From Syntrophomonas sp. (GTDB taxonomy: Bacteria; Bacillota; Syntrophomonadia; Syntrophomonadales; Syntrophomonadaceae), in NCBI GenBank assembly GCA_028709355.1, contig JAQVXF010000007.1, positions 1-17,418 on the forward strand: a stretch of 17,418 nucleotides of DNA. Reading direction: 5' to 3'. The notes beneath the pieces were generated by a model that did no database searches, had not been told where the DNA came from, and saw only the letters and a list, made by a program, of their open reading frames with translations. Below, piece after piece: positions 13,516-17,418 of this stretch; the first letter of the stretch is position 1; the number at the start of each line of letters is the position of its first letter. The translations under genes and the position numbers were made by a program.

Positions 13516-16374
13516 TCAGGACGATTGTTTACTTCTTTCAAGGGTGGTCTCGGCCAGTATCCTGCACAGGTACTGGCCGGTGTAAGATTCCGGGCAGCGG
13601 GCCACTTCCTCGGGAGTTCCCGCGGCGATTATAAGCCCGCCTTCATGGCCGCCTTCCGGACCCAGATCAATGATGTGGTCAGCCGATTTTATTACATCCA
13701 GATTATGCTCGATGACTATAACCGAATTACCGGCATCCACTAGTCGGTTAAGGACTGTCAGCAGGTGTTTAACATCTTCCCGGTGTAATCCGGTGGTCGG
13801 TTCATCCAGGATGTATAAGTTCCGCCCCAATGAACGTTTAGACAGTTCGGTGGATAACTTGACCCGCTGAGCCTCACCCCCGGAAAGGGTCGTGGCCGGC
13901 TGCCCCAACTGCATATATCCCAGCCCTACGTCCTGGAGCACTTTGAGTTTGCGCTCGATCTTGGTGATGGGAGAGAAGAATTCCACCCCTTCATCCACGG
14001 TCATGGCCAGCACGTCGGCGATGGTCTTGCCCTTGTACTTGACTTCCAGGGTCTCCCGATTGTATCTCTTCCCCTTGCAGACCTCGCAGGGGATGTACAC
14101 ATCAGGGAGAAAGTGCATCTCTATCTTGATGATGCCGTCGCCGGAACAGGCTTCGCACCGCCCGCCCCGCACATTGAAACTGAAACGGCCTGGTTTGTAT
14201 CCGCGGATGCGGGCTTCGGCGGTCTCCGAGAACAACTCCCGGATACTGTCGAAGGTGCCGGTATAGGTAGCCGGGTTGGACCGCGGAGTCCGGCCGATAG
14301 GCGATTGATCAATATTTATGACCTTATCCAAGTAACGGACCCCCTCGATGGCATCATGGGCGCCTATCCGATACCGGCTGTGGTGCAGTTTTTTCATCAA
14401 GGCCGGATAGAGGATGTCCTCTACCAGGGTGCTCTTGCCCGAACCAGACACCCCGGTGATCACTACCATCGCCCCCAGCGGGATAGATACGGTAAGGTCG
14501 CGGAGATTGTGTTCCCGGGCTCCTTTGATCACCAACTGCTGACCGTTGCCGCTGCGGCGTCCGGCCGGGACGGGGATAGTGCGGATTCCGGCCAGGTACT
14601 GGCCTGTTATGGAATCGCCGGCCGCCATTATCTCCTCCACTGACCCGCACGCCACCACCCGCCCGCCGTGCACGCCGGCCCCGGGGCCGATGTCTACGAT
14701 GTAGTCGGCATTGTGAATGGTCTCCTCATCATGTTCCACTACTATCACCGTGTTACCCAGGTCACGCAGTCTTTTTAGAGTAGCCAGTAAACGGAGGTTG
14801 TCGCGGGGATGAAGGCCGATGCTGGGTTCGTCCAATACATACAATACCCCCACCAGGCTCGAGCCTACCTGAGTGGCCAGCCGAATACGCTGGGCTTCAC
14901 CGCCCGACAGACTGCCGGCCGGGCGGTCCAGGGTCAGGTAATTCAGGCCCACGTCGATCAGAAATCTTAACCGTTCGGTGATCTCTTTGATGACCTGTCG
15001 GCCGATAATGGTCTCTCGTTGATCAAGCTTTAATCCGGTCATGAAATCCAGGGTCTGGTATACAGCCAGAGCAGTCACCTCGGCTATGTTTTTCCCGCCC
15101 AGCAACACCGCCAATATCTCGGGGCGCAGGCGCTTACCCAGGCAGGCCGGGCAAAGGGTGGTCGTCATGAACTTCTCCATCTCTTCTCGGGCCACCTCGG
15201 ACTTGGTCTCATGATGGCGGCGTTTCAGGGTATTCAGGACACCTTCGAAGCGGGTATAGAAGGATCCCGTCTCCCCATAGGAGTTGGTGTAATTGATCTT
15301 GAACTGCTCATTCTTGTTGCCGTGGAGGATTATGTCCATCTGTTCCGGACTCATGTCCTTGAGCGGCAGGTCCATGGGGATGGCATATTTCTCGCTCATC
15401 CCCATCACCAACTGGCGATAATAATTGTGGGAACTGACCGACCACGGGATTATGGCTCCCTCCTCCAGGGACAACTCCATATCCAGAACCAGTTCCGGGT
15501 CCATCTCCCGTCTCTCTCCCAATCCGTCGCATTCCGGGCAAGCCCCGAAAGGACTGTTGAAGGAAAACATTCGCGGGCTCAGTTCGGGCAGGCTGAATCC
15601 ACAATCGGGGCAGGCAAATTCGCGGCTGAACAGCCTATCCTGTTCCTCCCCATCATCCTGCAGCTTTCTTATCATTACCAAACCCTCTGCCAATTCGAAG
15701 GCCAATTCCAGTGATTCAGCCAGGCGGCTGCGGATCCCCTCCTTGACCACCAGTCGGTCGACTACCACACTGATGTCGTGTTTCTTGTTCTTTTCTAATT
15801 CGATGTTCTCATCGGCGGTATATTCGAAGCCATCGACGATGATCCGGGTAAAGCCATCTTTGAAGAGATTCTGGATGGTCTTGCGATGCTCCCCCTTCTG
15901 GCCTTTAATGATCGGGGCCAGAACCTTTATACGGCTGCCTTCCGGCAAGACCTGCACTGCATCTACCACCTCATCCAGAGTTTGGCGGCGGATGGGTTTA
16001 TGACAGTGAGGACAATGGGGCCTTCCCACCCGGGCAAACAGCAGGCGGATGTAATCGTAGATCTCGGTGACCGTCCCTACTGTCGACCGCGGATTATGGG
16101 AGGTGGTCTTCTGGTCGATGGAAATGGACGGGGAGAGTCCTTCGATGTAATCGACATCCGGTTTGTCCATCTGCCCCAGGAACTGGCGGGCGTAGGTAGA
16201 CAGGGACTCCACATAACGCCGCTGCCCCTCGCTGTAGATGGTGTCGAAGGCCAGACTGGATTTACCCGAACCCGATATGCCTGTAAACACCACCAGTTTG
16301 TCCCTAGGTATGGTGACGTCGATATCCTTAAGGTTGTGCTCGCGGGCACCCTTGACAAAAATATAATCCTTCAT
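13516..16374 (-). CDS. uvrA: Excinuclease ABC subunit UvrA
   Basis: The damage-sensing ATPase of nucleotide excision repair; a dimer loads UvrB at lesions. The 952 residues contain two ABC ATPase modules. The first has Walker A GISGSGKS (32-39) and signature LSGGEAQR (489-496) with LDEPSIGLH after it. The second has Walker A GVSGSGKS (641-648) and signature LSGGEAQR (830-837) with ILDEPTTGLH. Zinc-binding Cys sets are C255-x2-C258 with C279-x2-C282, and C740-x2-C743 with C763-x2-C766; C121-x2-C124 lies in the first module. The UvrB-binding region is between about 130 and 250. The ATG has AGGTGA 7 nt upstream. It is 20 nt after uvrB, so the two form an operon that ends at the terminator at 13391-13437. 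A complete, ordinary UvrA. Confidence 0.98.
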   Translation of the reverse strand: MKDYIFVKGAREHNLKDIDVTIPRDKLVVFTGISGSGKSSLAFDTIYSEGQRRYVESLSTYARQFLGQMDKPDVDYIEGLSPSISIDQKTTSHNPRSTVGTVTEIYDYIRLLFARVGRPHCPHCHKPIRRQTLDEVVDAVQVLPEGSRIKVLAPIIKGQKGEHRKTIQNLFKDGFTRIIVDGFEYTADENIELEKNKKHDISVVVDRLVVKEGIRSRLAESLELAFELAEGLVMIRKLQDDGEEQDRLFSREFACPDCGFSLPELSPRMFSFNSPFGACPECDGLGERREMDPELVLDMELSLEEGAIIPWSVSSHNYYRQLVMGMSEKYAIPMDLPLKDMSPEQMDIILHGNKNEQFKINYTNSYGETGSFYTRFEGVLNTLKRRHHETKSEVAREEMEKFMTTTLCPACLGKRLRPEILAVLLGGKNIAEVTALAVYQTLDFMTGLKLDQRETIIGRQVIKEITERLRFLIDVGLNYLTLDRPAGSLSGGEAQRIRLATQVGSSLVGVLYVLDEPSIGLHPRDNLRLLATLKRLRDLGNTVIVVEHDEETIHNADYIVDIGPGAGVHGGRVVACGSVEEIMAAGDSITGQYLAGIRTIPVPAGRRSGNGQQLVIKGAREHNLRDLTVSIPLGAMVVITGVSGSGKSTLVEDILYPALMKKLHHSRYRIGAHDAIEGVRYLDKVINIDQSPIGRTPRSNPATYTGTFDSIRELFSETAEARIRGYKPGRFSFNVRGGRCEACSGDGIIKIEMHFLPDVYIPCEVCKGKRYNRETLEVKYKGKTIADVLAMTVDEGVEFFSPITKIERKLKVLQDVGLGYMQLGQPATTLSGGEAQRVKLSTELSKRSLGRNLYILDEPTTGLHREDVKHLLTVLNRLVDAGNSVIVIEHNLDVIKSADHIIDLGPEGGHEGGLIIAAGTPEEVARCPESYTGQYLCRILAETTLERSKQSS

Positions 16375-16394
16375 CTTTAGCTCACCTATCGTAC

Positions 16395-17418
16395 TCAGCG
16401 CTTCTTGCGCTTCTTTTTCGGGGGCAGGTTCATTTCCCTGATCATATCCCGGAGTTGGGCCGCCCTTTCGAATTCAAGGGCCTCGGCCGCCTTGTGCATC
16501 TCGATCTCCATCTCGGCGGCCAGGCGGGCTCGCTCCTCCTTGCTCAAACCCTCTGCCATGGATGGCTGGTATTGGACCGAATCTTCCTGAACGGTAGCTT
16601 CGATGGCTGCGAAAACTGCTTTTTTGATCGACTCCGGGGTGATGTTGTGGGCCAAGTTGTGAGCCGACTGTTTTTCCCGGCGCCGGTAAGTCTCATCTAT
16701 AGCTTGCTGCATCGAGGGAGTGATGCGGTCAGCATACATCACCACTCTCCCCTCCACATTGCGGGCTGCCCGGCCCGAGGTTTGTATCAGAGAACGTCCT
16801 GACCGCAGGAATCCCTCTTTGTCGGCATCCAGGATTGCCACCAGGGATACTTCGGGCAGATCCAAACCCTCCCGCAGCAGGTTGATCCCTATTAGCACAT
16901 CGAATCCCCCGCTGCGCAGTTCTCTAAGGATCTCCATCCGCTCCAGCGCTTCCACATCCGAGTGCATATACCGGACCCTTATCCCGGCGTCGCCCAGGTA
17001 GTCGCACAGATCCTCGGCCATCCTTTTGGTCAGAGTGGTGACCAGCACCCGGTAACCCTTCTCCACCTGGATCTGGATCTCGGCCATCAAGTCATCGATC
17101 TGGTTGAGAGTGGGGCGCACATCGATCTCCGGATCCAACAAGCCGGTGGGCCGAATGACCTGGTCCGCGACCAGTTTGCTTTGCTCCAGTTCGAAGTCGC
17201 CCGGGGTTGCACTGACGTAGATAACCTGATTGATCTTGCGCTCGAATTCCTGGAAGGTCAGGGGGCGGTTGTCCAGGGCCGAAGGCAGGCGGAAGCCGAA
17301 GTTGACCAGATTCTCCTTGCGGGAGCGGTCACCAGCATACATCCCCCGTACCTGGGGTACGGATATGTGCGACTCATCCATGAACAGCAAGAAATCTTCC
17401 GGGAAAAAGTCCATCAGG
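16395..17418 (-). CDS. uvrB: Excinuclease ABC subunit UvrB (C-terminal part, continues off the window)
   Basis: The helicase-like subunit that holds damaged DNA and recruits UvrC. About 341 C-terminal residues are present, roughly half of the usual 660-690; the frame is open to the window edge. Visible motifs are FMDESHISVPQVRGMYAGDRSRK (helicase motif region II and after, starting near 17380), YVSATPGDFE, VLVTTLTKRMAEDL, LREGLDLPEVSLVAILDADK (motif V) and QTSGRAARN (motif VI). The C-terminal UVR domain, LEFERAAQLRDMI, matches the UvrC UVR domain that it pairs with. The protein ends in a basic tail, KKKRKKR. The true start is not in the window. Confidence 0.97.
   Translation of the reverse strand, partial: LMDFFPEDFLLFMDESHISVPQVRGMYAGDRSRKENLVNFGFRLPSALDNRPLTFQEFERKINQVIYVSATPGDFELEQSKLVADQVIRPTGLLDPEIDVRPTLNQIDDLMAEIQIQVEKGYRVLVTTLTKRMAEDLCDYLGDAGIRVRYMHSDVEALERMEILRELRSGGFDVLIGINLLREGLDLPEVSLVAILDADKEGFLRSGRSLIQTSGRAARNVEGRVVMYADRITPSMQQAIDETYRRREKQSAHNLAHNITPESIKKAVFAAIEATVQEDSVQYQPSMAEGLSKEERARLAAEMEIEMHKAAEALEFERAAQLRDMIREMNLPPKKKRKKR

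Overview
The window is a 17.4 kb stretch of a bacterial chromosome in which every supportable gene lies on the minus strand. Read in the direction of transcription (right to left) the order is uvrB (partial) - uvrA - [NuoE/HydC-like - NuoF/HydB-like - large GltD/NuoG fusion] - uvrC - YvlD-type membrane protein - DUF362 ferredoxin - bifunctional phosphoglucose/phosphomannose isomerase - rapZ - whiA - rpoN (interrupted, runs off the left end). The rapZ-whiA pair, the uvrBA/uvrC neighbourhood, and the many [4Fe-4S]/[2Fe-2S] proteins point to an anaerobic Firmicute of the Clostridia type, probably a fermentative, syntrophic or acetogenic lineage. The family assignment is inference from gene content only.

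Right part (13.3-17.4 kb): uvrB and uvrA, subunits of the nucleotide excision repair enzyme, are 20 nt apart and end at a good intrinsic terminator. Middle (7.5-13.3 kb): a three-gene redox operon with overlapping or near-abutting genes and its own -10 box. It encodes a small [2Fe-2S] thioredoxin-like subunit, an FMN/NADH subunit with extra ferredoxin clusters, and a very large protein. The large protein carries a [2Fe-2S] domain, an NfnB/GltD-type FAD/NADPH domain, ferredoxin clusters and a degenerate NuoG/molybdopterin-type domain. No hydrogenase H-cluster subunit or separate formate dehydrogenase is present, so the best guess is an electron-bifurcating or confurcating NADH/NADPH/ferredoxin transhydrogenase, similar in layout to the Sporomusa-type Stn complex. 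uvrC follows 29 nt downstream, so the redox operon splits the usual uvrBA-uvrC block.

Left part (0-5.5 kb): a small four-helix membrane protein with its own AT-rich upstream region and a terminator-like hairpin, a DUF362 iron-sulphur protein, a sugar-phosphate isomerase, then the tightly coupled rapZ-whiA-rpoN unit in which stop and start codons overlap. Two things stand out here. The yvcK (glmR/mgfK) gene usually found between rapZ and whiA is missing. The rpoN frame contains an in-frame TAG, after which recognisable RpoN sequence continues in the same frame to the window edge.

No tRNA, rRNA, CRISPR array, insertion sequence or phage gene was seen. The longest gene-free stretch is the 188-nt uvrA-hydC intergenic region, so no gap exceeds 300 bases.
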